Origin: Flavobacterium dauae
Lineage (GTDB): Bacteria; Bacteroidota; Bacteroidia; Flavobacteriales; Flavobacteriaceae
Assembly (NCBI RefSeq): GCF_004151275.2
Contig: NZ_CP130821.1
Coordinates: 1,860,001-1,924,000, forward strand
DNA: 64,000 nucleotides
Reading direction: 5' to 3'
The position numbers were made by a program, and so were the translations under genes. Positions 44,853 through 52,749 of this stretch are shown here, piece after piece (within the stretch, counting starts at the first letter, position 1; every line of letters starts with the position of its first letter). The notes under the pieces are model-generated. The model did no database searches. It worked only from the letters and a program-made list of their open reading frames with translations, and was not told the DNA's origin.

Positions 44853-45098
44853 TTATCCTTTTCTTTTTTTCTTTTTACCCTTCATAATTCGGAATATAAT
44901 TACTCCACCAACTAACAAAAGTAAGTAAGGAAACGCCATTAAATAAACAATACCGTCGTTTACTGCTTCAGCAGGCAAGCCCGATTCTTCGGTTTCCAAT
45001 ACCGCTCTGCACATAGCACATTGCGCTGTTCCTTCGATAGAAGAAAGAACAAAGAGAAAAGAAGAAAGATAAATTAATTTTGTTTTATTAGTGAACAT
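44853..45098 (-). CDS. Small Cys-motif membrane protein of the cytochrome oxidase cluster
   Basis: The 81-residue protein has a signal peptide (about 1-25), a CAMCRAVLETEE motif right after it, one membrane segment (about 50-68) and a lysine-rich end. This small CAMC-containing protein next to DUF420 and SCO genes recurs in Bacteroidota. The two cysteines could bind copper or act in redox; this is inference. Its start overlaps the DUF420 gene by 11 bases. Confidence 0.7.
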   Translation of the reverse strand: MFTNKTKLIYLSSFLFVLSSIEGTAQCAMCRAVLETEESGLPAEAVNDGIVYLMAFPYLLLLVGGVIIFRIMKGKKKKRKG

Positions 45099-45633
45099 AA
45101 TACGGAGAAATCATTAAATAAACAATAACACCGGTAACCGCTACGTACAACCACATTGGGTACGTGATGCGTGCCAGTTTTTTATGACGTTGGTATGAAC
45201 CCGAAATTCCGCGTACAAATGTTACCAAAACAAACGGAATAATAATGATTGATAATAAAATGTGGGTTATCAGTATAAAAAAGTAAACATACCTTATTGC
45301 ACCTTCGCCTCCAAATTTGGTTTCAATCGATGTCATGTGATACGCCACATACATTGCCAAAAAAGCTATTGAACACGCAATACAAATCTTAATTAACCGC
45401 TCATGTAACGGTTGATTGCCTTTTTTAATTGCCCTAACTGCCAATACCAACAATACAGCCGTTAATCCGTTTATAGAAGCATAAATTGGAGGTAAAAACG
45501 AAAGTGGTTTTACGTTATATCCTAAATCGTGCAGGTTTACACTAAATAAAATTGCAACAACTACAGGTATTGCTATTGATAAAATCCAAATCCAGATGTT
45601 GTATTTTTTTTCGTTCTGCAAAGTCTGTGTCAT
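45088..45633 (-). CDS. DUF420 membrane protein
   Basis: The 181-residue protein has about five membrane segments and two well-placed histidines (HERLIKICIACS and YHMTSIE), as in DUF420 (CtaM-like) proteins, which in Firmicutes are needed for cytochrome oxidase maturation. It overlaps the SCO gene by one base. Position in the oxidase cluster supports an assembly role, which is inference. Confidence 0.86.
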   Translation of the reverse strand: MTQTLQNEKKYNIWIWILSIAIPVVVAILFSVNLHDLGYNVKPLSFLPPIYASINGLTAVLLVLAVRAIKKGNQPLHERLIKICIACSIAFLAMYVAYHMTSIETKFGGEGAIRYVYFFILITHILLSIIIIPFVLVTFVRGISGSYQRHKKLARITYPMWLYVAVTGVIVYLMISPYYVH

Positions 45634-46304
45634 TACTCTTTTATTAATTGTTGTATATCTTCTTTAAGCATTTTAACTCCTGCATCATCTGTTCCGTCAT
45701 AATAAATAATTGGGTAATCCATATTTTCCATATTACGTGAACGAATGTTCCCGTTTTTATCAATTAAAGCAAATAAACCAGAATGTTCAAAACCGCCCGG
45801 GGCATCGTCGTTTTTACCAACGTACAAATTAAATTTTTTAGACAAAGCAAATATATCATCTTCGGCACCGGTTAAAAAATTCCAATTTTTCATTGTTGCT
45901 CCTAAAAATTCTGCGTGTTTTTTAAGATGTTCCGGTGTATCGTTCTCTGGATCTATCGTGATTGATGCAATGGCAAAGTTTTCGTTTGTTCTAAATTCAT
46001 TTTGAATCTTTACCATATTTTCGTTCATTATTGGACAAATGGTTGGACAATTAGAAAAGAAAAATTCAACCAAATATACTTTCCCTTGATAATCGGCATT
46101 TGTAATAGTTTCGTTATTTTGATTGGTAAACGAAAACGCCGGTGCTTTGCCAATTACTTTTAATTCTTTGCGATTGGCTACATTTAACCGATCGTTTTCA
46201 ACCACAGTAGCATTTTTAAAGCGATCTACAATTTTAGGAACAGCATAGATTCCAAAAACCAATATGATGAGCGAAATCCAGATGTATGAATTATTTTTTT
46301 TCAT
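45633..46304 (-). CDS. SCO1/SenC family copper chaperone
   Basis: The 223-residue protein has an N-terminal membrane anchor (about 6-24) and a thioredoxin fold with the copper-binding FFSNCPTICPIM (CxxxC) and the distal histidine in GGFEHSGLFALID. SCO proteins insert copper in the CuA site of cytochrome oxidase subunit II. Overlaps DUF420; six bases separate it from the upstream thioredoxin-like gene. Confidence 0.93.
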   Translation of the reverse strand: MKKNNSYIWISLIILVFGIYAVPKIVDRFKNATVVENDRLNVANRKELKVIGKAPAFSFTNQNNETITNADYQGKVYLVEFFFSNCPTICPIMNENMVKIQNEFRTNENFAIASITIDPENDTPEHLKKHAEFLGATMKNWNFLTGAEDDIFALSKKFNLYVGKNDDAPGGFEHSGLFALIDKNGNIRSRNMENMDYPIIYYDGTDDAGVKMLKEDIQQLIKE

Positions 46305-46310
46305 TGTTGT

Positions 46311-46973
46311 TTAGTTTGTAATGTTTTCTTTTTTATTATTTTTTTTAAGTGCCAAACGGTATTCTGCCAAAATCACTTTTACATCGTCTGCCATTTCATT
46401 GTGTAAATCGGCTGCCGAAATGGTATTGTATCCTTCGCGATATTCCTCTTCTCCTTTTTTGTTCTTGCCTTTTCTTCCTCGCAAATTCAGTTCTTTATCA
46501 ATAATATAAACCGTTGGTGTACCGTAAGCCTTATCTAAATTAGCTACCAAGCCCAACTTTTTATAATATTCTTTTATTTCGTCTGGTTCAGCCATTACAT
46601 AATACCAATGTTTTAAATCTATATTTTTTTGCAGTTGTTGTTGCACGTGGTTAATTGCCTCTTCGGTTCCTTTTGGAGCAATATAAACTACCTGAAAATC
46701 GACAAAATCTTTGTTTTTATCGTAAATTTTATGTGCCAAATTGGTTATGTTTCCTTCAACATATTCAATATCGTTACCGGTAAATCCTAAAATGGTAATT
46801 TTATTTTTTAACTGAACTTCGGTTCCTGACATCGATTGCCAGTTTGCAGGCATCTCGGGGATGTTTTCTGTAACTACTGGTAATTTTATAAAGGAATTTA
46901 CACCCGATGCAAAAAAAAGATAAGCCACAATGGGTATTACAAAAAGTGCAATAAAAAGCAGTACTTTTTTCAT
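46311..46973 (-). CDS. Membrane-anchored thioredoxin-fold protein without Cys motif
   Basis: The 220-residue protein has one N-terminal membrane segment (about 4-24) and a body with KITILGFTGND, VDFQVVYIAPKGTEE and the cis-Pro loop GTPTVYIIDKELN, which is the thioredoxin/SCO arrangement. There is no CxxC or CxxxC; the usual cysteine position reads GNDIEY. It ends in a charged Lys/Asn tail. It sits directly before the SCO gene, so it may be a degenerate SCO paralogue in oxidase assembly. Confidence 0.75.
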   Translation of the reverse strand: MKKVLLFIALFVIPIVAYLFFASGVNSFIKLPVVTENIPEMPANWQSMSGTEVQLKNKITILGFTGNDIEYVEGNITNLAHKIYDKNKDFVDFQVVYIAPKGTEEAINHVQQQLQKNIDLKHWYYVMAEPDEIKEYYKKLGLVANLDKAYGTPTVYIIDKELNLRGRKGKNKKGEEEYREGYNTISAADLHNEMADDVKVILAEYRLALKKNNKKENITN

Positions 46974-46988
46974 TTTAAAAAGTTTTTA

Positions 46989-46996
46989 CAAAAATA
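46989..46996 (-). promoter_or_regulatory. -7 box for the SCO-DUF420-tsaB cluster
   Basis: TATTTTTG on the minus strand, 15 bases before the ATG, right after the terminator of the cox genes. No clear -33 element. Confidence 0.38.
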
Positions 46997-46997
46997 A

Positions 46998-47025
46998 AAA
47001 AAGGCGGTGTAATAACCGCCTTTTT
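46998..47025 (-). terminator. Terminator of the cytochrome oxidase genes
   Basis: AAAAAGGCGGT, six-base loop, ACCGCCTTTTT. It separates coxIV from the downstream assembly cluster. Confidence 0.85.
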
Positions 47026-47041
47026 AACTCTTATTTATAGA

Positions 47042-47389
47042 TTAAAATATCCATCTTAATGTAGATGTTTTTAAAACATCGTGAATATAATCACCTTCTA
47101 TCAATATTAAACAAACCAAGTAAATGATCAGGAAGAACATTGGGGCTACAATTGACCAGCGAAACGATGATTTTTCGCCTTCTAAGTGCATAAATGCCCA
47201 CATAATGTAATAAGCTTTTACCAGAGTAAGAATAATGAATATCCAGTTTAAGTAACTTAAGCTTAAGAAATCGTGATGAAATAAAACATCTGGTTTATCA
47301 ATCCCTAAAAGTACTTCTACTATGGTAATTGCAGATAGAATTACGAATACTGTCCAAATTCTTTTTGTATTTGATGCGTGTGCTGCCAT
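47042..47389 (-). CDS. Cytochrome c oxidase subunit IV family protein
   Basis: The 115-residue protein has three membrane segments (about 10-28, 45-66 and 80-100) and the AYYIMWAFMHLEGEKSSFRW segment typical of prokaryotic COX4. It stabilises heme-copper oxidases. Last gene of the ctaB-cox block. Confidence 0.9.
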   Translation of the reverse strand: MAAHASNTKRIWTVFVILSAITIVEVLLGIDKPDVLFHHDFLSLSYLNWIFIILTLVKAYYIMWAFMHLEGEKSSFRWSIVAPMFFLIIYLVCLILIEGDYIHDVLKTSTLRWIF

Positions 47390-47408
47390 TTTAATTTTTT
47401 TTAACCAA

Positions 47409-48401
47409 TTATACTAAATAGAAGAATGTAAATACAAACACCCATACTAAATCTACAAAGTGCCAGTACAATCCAACTTTTTCAACCATTTCATAGCTTT
47501 TTCTTTTTTCGTAAGTTCCTAACAATACATTAAAGAAAATAATGATGTTTAAAAGAACCCCTACCGAAACGTGGAATCCGTGGAACCCAGTTATAAAGAA
47601 AAATAAGTTTGCAAATGTTTTGTGACCGTATTCGTTACGAATTAAGTTGGCCCCTTCTACTACATACACAAAATCGTTAGCTCTTTTTAAAGTCTCCTCG
47701 CGAGATAAAACCACTTTTTTGTGTTTGTTACCTTCTACAGTATATTGTGTTCTGATAAAAACATTCGGATTTTTTTCTAAACCTGCTTTTACCTGGCTTA
47801 ACGAAACCGATGTATCAGCACCGCCTTTCATACCCCAAACACCTTTACTTTTGGTTAAAGCGGCATCTTCTCTTACAAGCGATGTATCAGCAAAATCGGC
47901 TAATGCCAAACGCTTACCATCTTTATCAACAAACTGTAAAATTTCGCCTCCTTTTGTTTCAACTGCACCGTAAGTTCCGCTGATGAAGTTTTTCCATTCC
48001 CAGGCTTGAGACCCTACGAAAATTAAACCACCTACAATGGTTAATAACATATAAACAGCTACTTTCTTTTTTTTCAGTTGATGACCTGCATCTACCGCCA
48101 GTACCATTGTTACCGATGAAAAGATTAAGATAAATGTCATTAATGCCACGTAATACATTGGTGCATTTACACCGTGTAAAAACGGAAAGTGGTTAAATAC
48201 CTCATCGGCAATTGGCCAAGAATCCATAAACTTGAATCTTGTAAAACCGTAAGATGCAAGGAATCCTGCAAAAGTTAATGAATCTGATAATATGAAATAC
48301 CACATCATCATTTTTCCGTAGCTTGCTCCAAGAGGTTGAATGTCTTCTCCTCCGTTCCAAATTTTTTCTTTACTGGCTGCTGTAGTAACTGTCGCTCCCA
48401 T
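47409..48401 (-). CDS. Cytochrome c oxidase subunit III with long loop
   Basis: The 330-residue protein is a heme-copper oxidase subunit III with MMMWYFILSDSLTFAGFLAS, FITGFHGFHVSVGVLL and WHFVDLVWVFVF. About 120 polar residues (about 130-255; EILQFVDKDGKRLAL, GVWGMKGGADTSVS) separate the third and fourth membrane segments, making it longer than the 200-residue sister gene just upstream. The insertion is known from Bacteroidota oxidases. Both subunits are needed for the same complex or for two isoforms; this cannot be decided here. Confidence 0.92.
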   Translation of the reverse strand: MGATVTTAASKEKIWNGGEDIQPLGASYGKMMMWYFILSDSLTFAGFLASYGFTRFKFMDSWPIADEVFNHFPFLHGVNAPMYYVALMTFILIFSSVTMVLAVDAGHQLKKKKVAVYMLLTIVGGLIFVGSQAWEWKNFISGTYGAVETKGGEILQFVDKDGKRLALADFADTSLVREDAALTKSKGVWGMKGGADTSVSLSQVKAGLEKNPNVFIRTQYTVEGNKHKKVVLSREETLKRANDFVYVVEGANLIRNEYGHKTFANLFFFITGFHGFHVSVGVLLNIIIFFNVLLGTYEKRKSYEMVEKVGLYWHFVDLVWVFVFTFFYLV

Positions 48402-48467
48402 AAAAAGTTTAAATGTTAAAAAGTTCCCAAATTTACGTCTTTTTTCTTTTAAAGAAAAGCAAAAAGA

Positions 48468-49052
48468 TTATTTGTAAAAAGTAAAAAATAAAAACAAATA
48501 CAACCACAAGAAACCTAGAAAGTGCCAAAACATCGCACTTAACTCAATTCCAAGCGTTTGAGTTGCATTATATTTTTGTTTATAATGATTATAAATTACA
48601 ATTAATAACGAAATTAACCCACCAACTAAATGGGCAATGTGTACCAATACCACTATATACAAAAATGATGTGGTAATAGTACTGTAACTTCCCGTGAAAT
48701 AATATCCGGCTGTAATTACCTGATTAAAGCCCTGAAATTGCAAAAACACAAACAGCAAACCTAAAATTAGTGTAGTACTTAACATTAAGGTTGTTGTTGA
48801 ACGGTTGTTTTTTTGAATGGCTTTTTTTGCCAGATGAAAAGTGATACTGCTTAAAACAATTACAATGGTACTCCATAAAAACGTCTGTGGCAATTGAAAA
48901 TCTTTCAACCAGTCGGGGCGACTTTTACTAATTACGTAAGCACTTGTTAATCCTGCAAAAATCATTACAATACTTGCCATACCCAAGATAAGCATTGTTT
49001 TATACGATTTTGCTTTTTGTAACTGTTCTTTGTTTACTGCTTCAACATTCAT
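48468..49052 (-). CDS. Heme-copper oxidase subunit III, short form
   Basis: The 194-residue protein has five membrane segments and the conserved LVHIAHLVGGL and FWHFLGFLWLYLF segments. It overlaps ctaB by one base and lies 66 bases before the long subunit III gene. Confidence 0.92.
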   Translation of the reverse strand: MNVEAVNKEQLQKAKSYKTMLILGMASIVMIFAGLTSAYVISKSRPDWLKDFQLPQTFLWSTIVIVLSSITFHLAKKAIQKNNRSTTTLMLSTTLILGLLFVFLQFQGFNQVITAGYYFTGSYSTITTSFLYIVVLVHIAHLVGGLISLLIVIYNHYKQKYNATQTLGIELSAMFWHFLGFLWLYLFLFFTFYK

Positions 49053-49930
49053 TATCGTATGAATTTATCTAAAATAAAAATAATCTGTATTAATGTAATA
49101 TAAGTTACGCTGATAAGCATTAGTGTTTTTGCCGATTTATCGGTTTGTTTACGGTATAATTGCACACCTCCGTACAGCATCCACAAGCCTGCTGCCAACA
49201 CAAAAACCGCTGCTACCGGTGATAAATACAAACGACCTGTGTAACCTGTTGCAGGCAACAAAGAAGCTATAATTAACCAAACACAGTATAAAATAACCTG
49301 TAATGCCGTTTTTTTATCTTTTTTGCGAGTGGGTAATAAATAAAACCCCCCTTTTTCGTAATCGTTATACAAGAACCAACCCAATGCCCAGAAATGGGGA
49401 AACTGCCAAAAAAACTGAATTAAAAACAGCATTCCGGCTTCGATACCAAACTGATCGGTATGTGCAACCCAACCCAACATAAAAGGAATTGCCCCCGGAA
49501 AAGCCCCTACAAAAACAGCTAATGGCGTTAATGGTTTTAAAGGTGTGTAAACACTGGTATATAAAAAGATAGAAATTGCCCCAAACATAGCCGTTTTAGG
49601 GCTAACAATATAAAGAATTACCAAGCCTACAATTGTTAAAAGCGATGCTAATACAAATGCGTTGTTTGTAGAAACCCGCCCTGATGCTACCGGTCGTTTT
49701 TTTGTACGATCCATTTTTGCATCTAAATCTTTTTCAATGATTTGATTAAAAGCGTTTGATGCACCAACCATACAATATCCGCCCACGGCAAGCATTAGTA
49801 AAACTTTATAACTAATTTGCTGCCAATCTTCTACCGCCAACAAATATCCTGCTAAAGTAGAAAATACCACGCTAAAAGCCAAACCTGCCTTAGTTATGGT
49901 TTTAAACTCGGATATCGCTGAAGTTTTCAT
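49052..49930 (-). CDS. ctaB: Protoheme IX farnesyltransferase (heme o synthase)
   Basis: CtaB attaches the farnesyl group to heme b for heme o/a used by the oxidase. The 292-residue integral protein has NAFNQIIEKDLDAKMDRTKK with the NxxxD/DxxxD prenyl-diphosphate motifs, RPVASGRVS, and about eight membrane segments. A longer frame begins with a TTG (49984) inside the -7 box, so the ATG at 49930 is chosen. Confidence 0.93.
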   Translation of the reverse strand: MKTSAISEFKTITKAGLAFSVVFSTLAGYLLAVEDWQQISYKVLLMLAVGGYCMVGASNAFNQIIEKDLDAKMDRTKKRPVASGRVSTNNAFVLASLLTIVGLVILYIVSPKTAMFGAISIFLYTSVYTPLKPLTPLAVFVGAFPGAIPFMLGWVAHTDQFGIEAGMLFLIQFFWQFPHFWALGWFLYNDYEKGGFYLLPTRKKDKKTALQVILYCVWLIIASLLPATGYTGRLYLSPVAAVFVLAAGLWMLYGGVQLYRKQTDKSAKTLMLISVTYITLIQIIFILDKFIR

Positions 49931-49981
49931 TGTTGTTGAAGTTGCTTCCAAAATAACTTGTTTGTTAATGAAATTGGTTTG

Positions 49982-49989
49982 CAAATATA
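49982..49989 (-). promoter_or_regulatory. -7 box of the ctaB-cox operon
   Basis: TATATTTG on the minus strand. A weak TTA lies 20 bases upstream. The gap 49990-50132 holds only AT-rich sequence and no convincing frame. Confidence 0.5.
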
Positions 49990-50132
49990 CTTTAAAAAAA
50001 ACTTAAAACTAACTATTTACTGTTTTATAATGTTAAACAAAACTCAATATTGGTCATTTTTTCTTATTTGCGACTATCACTTTTTCTGGGGTTTTGTGTT
50101 ACTAAATTTAAAGAACCTTAAAAAACTCCCAT

Positions 50133-52202
50133 TTAGTTTACTTCATAAATCACATAAACATATCCCAAATAAGTGTCAAAAAGGGTTTTAAAAATGTAAT
50201 AATATGTTCCTGTTGGTAATTTCCTGTTGTTTTTATCCTGCCCTTTCCACTGATCTACATAACCTTCGCCGTGGTAATAAACTTCCATTCCGTATCGATT
50301 GAAAATTTTCACTTCAATTGGATTAAAAATTTCAAGATTAAACCCATCGTTCATACCGTCGCCATTAGGAGAAATTCCTTTAGGAACCACACAATCATTC
50401 ACTTGTAACTCAATAATATTATCGCACCATAAATCGCTTGTTCCGCTTGCCCTGATATAAACAATGTACGGAAAACTTGGTGGTTGGTAATTAGCTGTAT
50501 TTAAAATTTCGTTTCTATTTTCTTCTGCACCGCTTTTGGTTTCAAAAAACTTCAATGCAATTTCATCTGTATAAGGAAACATTCGGGATAAAAGAATTTG
50601 TGCCAAAGTTAAATTTACTTCTAACGGCTTATCTTTGTAATTACAAATCATTAAAGGTTCTTCTAATTCGGCAAAAGGTTTCATTTGTGCGGTAAGTTTA
50701 AATGAAGTGATATTGGCACAACCTGTTGTGTTATCTTCTACCCGAACCCAGATGGTTTGTGAGCTATGGCTTTTTATATCATACGATTGTATGTTTTTTA
50801 TACTTTTAATGCCGGCAGTTGCATTTTCTTTGCTTTCGTGAAAAGTAATGGTTACGTTGTTACTTGTGCTTGCCTGGTTTTGTTTTGAGGTTAAATCAAA
50901 AGTAACGGTTCCTATTTCATCCTCATCGCAAGCAACCATATCGGTTGGTTTATTAACTTCGGGGCCTTCTATCAGTTGTATCTTTTCAGTATCTTCGTTA
51001 TTGTTTTCATCAATTTCTATAACCATTCCGGTTTTAGTTCCATCGTCATCAACACGGGCAGTTAATGTAAAATTGTTCTCAATGGTTTCGGGAATAGTCA
51101 ACGTAATGGTTCCCTGTTCAAATTCATTAATATTAATATTTTTTTTAGTTTGTGTTGTACCCACTAAAACGTCGTCGGCATAAAATGCTATGGGAGTTTT
51201 TGCAACCAATTTTCCGGTAGAGTTAGAATTATATACTGTGTAATCAACCTGTATTTTTCTGCTGTTACATTCTATGTCTGCCCCATTAATTTCAATGGTT
51301 GCATCTGCAAAAAGACTACTTAATGCAACTACTATGTTGTTTACAATAACCAAATCTTGTCCTGTTTTTACCTGAACGGTCATTGAAGTATCTCCTAACG
51401 AAAGTACATTTCCTATTTGAAAATAATCAAGATCCATATTCCACAGATTTGATGAATTGGTAAACGTATTGGTACAGTTAAAAACATTATTTGATGGATT
51501 TAAGGGCGGATTGCTCATTAGTTTGCCATTAATTCGCAACTCTTCTGTTATCGCTATGTTTTCATCTCCTTCCCAGGCTAAAAAACCTACTTTGGCATTT
51601 GTGGTATTGGTTACTTCTAATCCGTTTAAAGTAACTGACACACTGGCTCCCGAGCCATCTGCAATTTGAAAACCTTCATATACGCTTACTACCCTGTTAG
51701 GTAAAGTTAAATCTTCATATACAATAACAATCGACCATCCGGCATAATTACTACCTGTTGGGCAATAAGGCGGTATAACGTTGGTTAAATCTAAATCGGA
51801 TAATGTATAGGTGCCACTTCCTATGGTTTTAACCAGATTGGTTACATCGGCAAACGCTCCAAAAAAAGGAAGATTGGTTTGAGAGGCCGTTACCGTAAAT
51901 GTTCTTTGTGCTGTTATTGGCGTACCATTTAATTGCACGTTTAAATCGGCTTCAACCAAACTACCTGATCCCGACCAATATAAAAATGCCGCTTGAATAT
52001 TTTGAGGTGCATTTATATTTAATACTGCACTTGACTGGGTTAAAATGGTACACGGACCACCGGTACCGTTCGCAACTGTATTCATCGTATTGCCAATCAT
52101 ATAAAAATCGTAGTTGCCTGTATATTGTTTAAACAACGATACTGGCTGACTATGTGCTACAATGCCCGTTAAAAGAATGAAAATTCGTAGTATTTTTACC
52201 AT
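50133..52202 (-). CDS. T9SS type B surface protein, long paralogue
   Basis: The 689-residue protein has a signal peptide (about 1-18), an N-terminal region (about 20-300) shared with the neighbouring 498-residue protein (LFKQYTGNYDFYMIGNTMNT, WSGSG, GTYTLSDLDLT, FLAWEGDE), a CARDB-like beta domain (about 305-410), an extra 190-residue part absent in the paralogue (about 415-600), and the type B sorting tail GISPNGDGMNDGFN to TGTYYYIF. The first part resembles DUF3344-like surface modules. It is exported by the type IX system and attached to the cell surface or released. Confidence 0.88.
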   Translation of the reverse strand: MVKILRIFILLTGIVAHSQPVSLFKQYTGNYDFYMIGNTMNTVANGTGGPCTILTQSSAVLNINAPQNIQAAFLYWSGSGSLVEADLNVQLNGTPITAQRTFTVTASQTNLPFFGAFADVTNLVKTIGSGTYTLSDLDLTNVIPPYCPTGSNYAGWSIVIVYEDLTLPNRVVSVYEGFQIADGSGASVSVTLNGLEVTNTTNAKVGFLAWEGDENIAITEELRINGKLMSNPPLNPSNNVFNCTNTFTNSSNLWNMDLDYFQIGNVLSLGDTSMTVQVKTGQDLVIVNNIVVALSSLFADATIEINGADIECNSRKIQVDYTVYNSNSTGKLVAKTPIAFYADDVLVGTTQTKKNININEFEQGTITLTIPETIENNFTLTARVDDDGTKTGMVIEIDENNNEDTEKIQLIEGPEVNKPTDMVACDEDEIGTVTFDLTSKQNQASTSNNVTITFHESKENATAGIKSIKNIQSYDIKSHSSQTIWVRVEDNTTGCANITSFKLTAQMKPFAELEEPLMICNYKDKPLEVNLTLAQILLSRMFPYTDEIALKFFETKSGAEENRNEILNTANYQPPSFPYIVYIRASGTSDLWCDNIIELQVNDCVVPKGISPNGDGMNDGFNLEIFNPIEVKIFNRYGMEVYYHGEGYVDQWKGQDKNNRKLPTGTYYYIFKTLFDTYLGYVYVIYEVN

Positions 52203-52304
52203 AACAGAAAAAGTTTCAATAAAAATACAAAAAAAAATAGCAATCAGTTAATCAAACAAATACTCTTTATATTCTACATTATTTTGTTTAATTAAATAAA
52301 AAAT

Positions 52305-52749
52305 CTACCCTGCACTTTGAACAATCAAGGTATCTTTTGATTGCCCAAACTTATAAGGAATTTGGTATTCTGTGATATTTTGAAAATTTTTCGGATTGTA
52401 ACTTTCTTCATATACGGATTTGATAAACTGTCGTTATTATACCAATACAACCTATCTTTTTTATTGTAATGATTAAAGAGAGTCCCCATCAGATGATTTA
52501 TTTAAAAACCGTTAATATTCATTATCTAAAAAAAGTATTTCATCTGGACTAATTCCTACCCAACCTTGCGATATTCCAATGTCGTTGTTCTGCTTTATTG
52601 AATTGGGAGGATAAACACCTTCTAACTTCCAAAAACCTTGTAAATCTGCAGATTTGGATTTTATTTTATAATCGCTTAAAAGATCATCAATTTCGTTATT
52701 ACAGCTAAATAGGGCAAAAACGGTTGTTAAAAAATAGTATTTTTTTCAT
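52305..52749 (-). pseudogene. Frameshifted lipoprotein gene
   Basis: It starts directly behind the stop of the upstream T9SS gene. The ATG (52749) leads to a stop after 14 codons, but dropping one A from the run of seven As gives MKKYYFLTTVFALFSCNNEI, a perfect lipoprotein signal (Cys16) followed by 62 good codons to NEY-stop. Beyond it the other frames continue with FNHYNKKDRLYWYNND and, after a second shift, YEESYNPKNFQNITEY to a TAG at 52305. At least three lesions thus break a lipoprotein gene of about 145 codons. The remaining part, 52203-52304, shows nothing. Confidence 0.72.

Noticed and set aside
49958..50191. Plus-strand frame of 77 codons between the cox operon and the T9SS gene
   Set aside because: Antisense to both flanking genes at its ends, no family pattern, AT-rich translation typical of chance frames.
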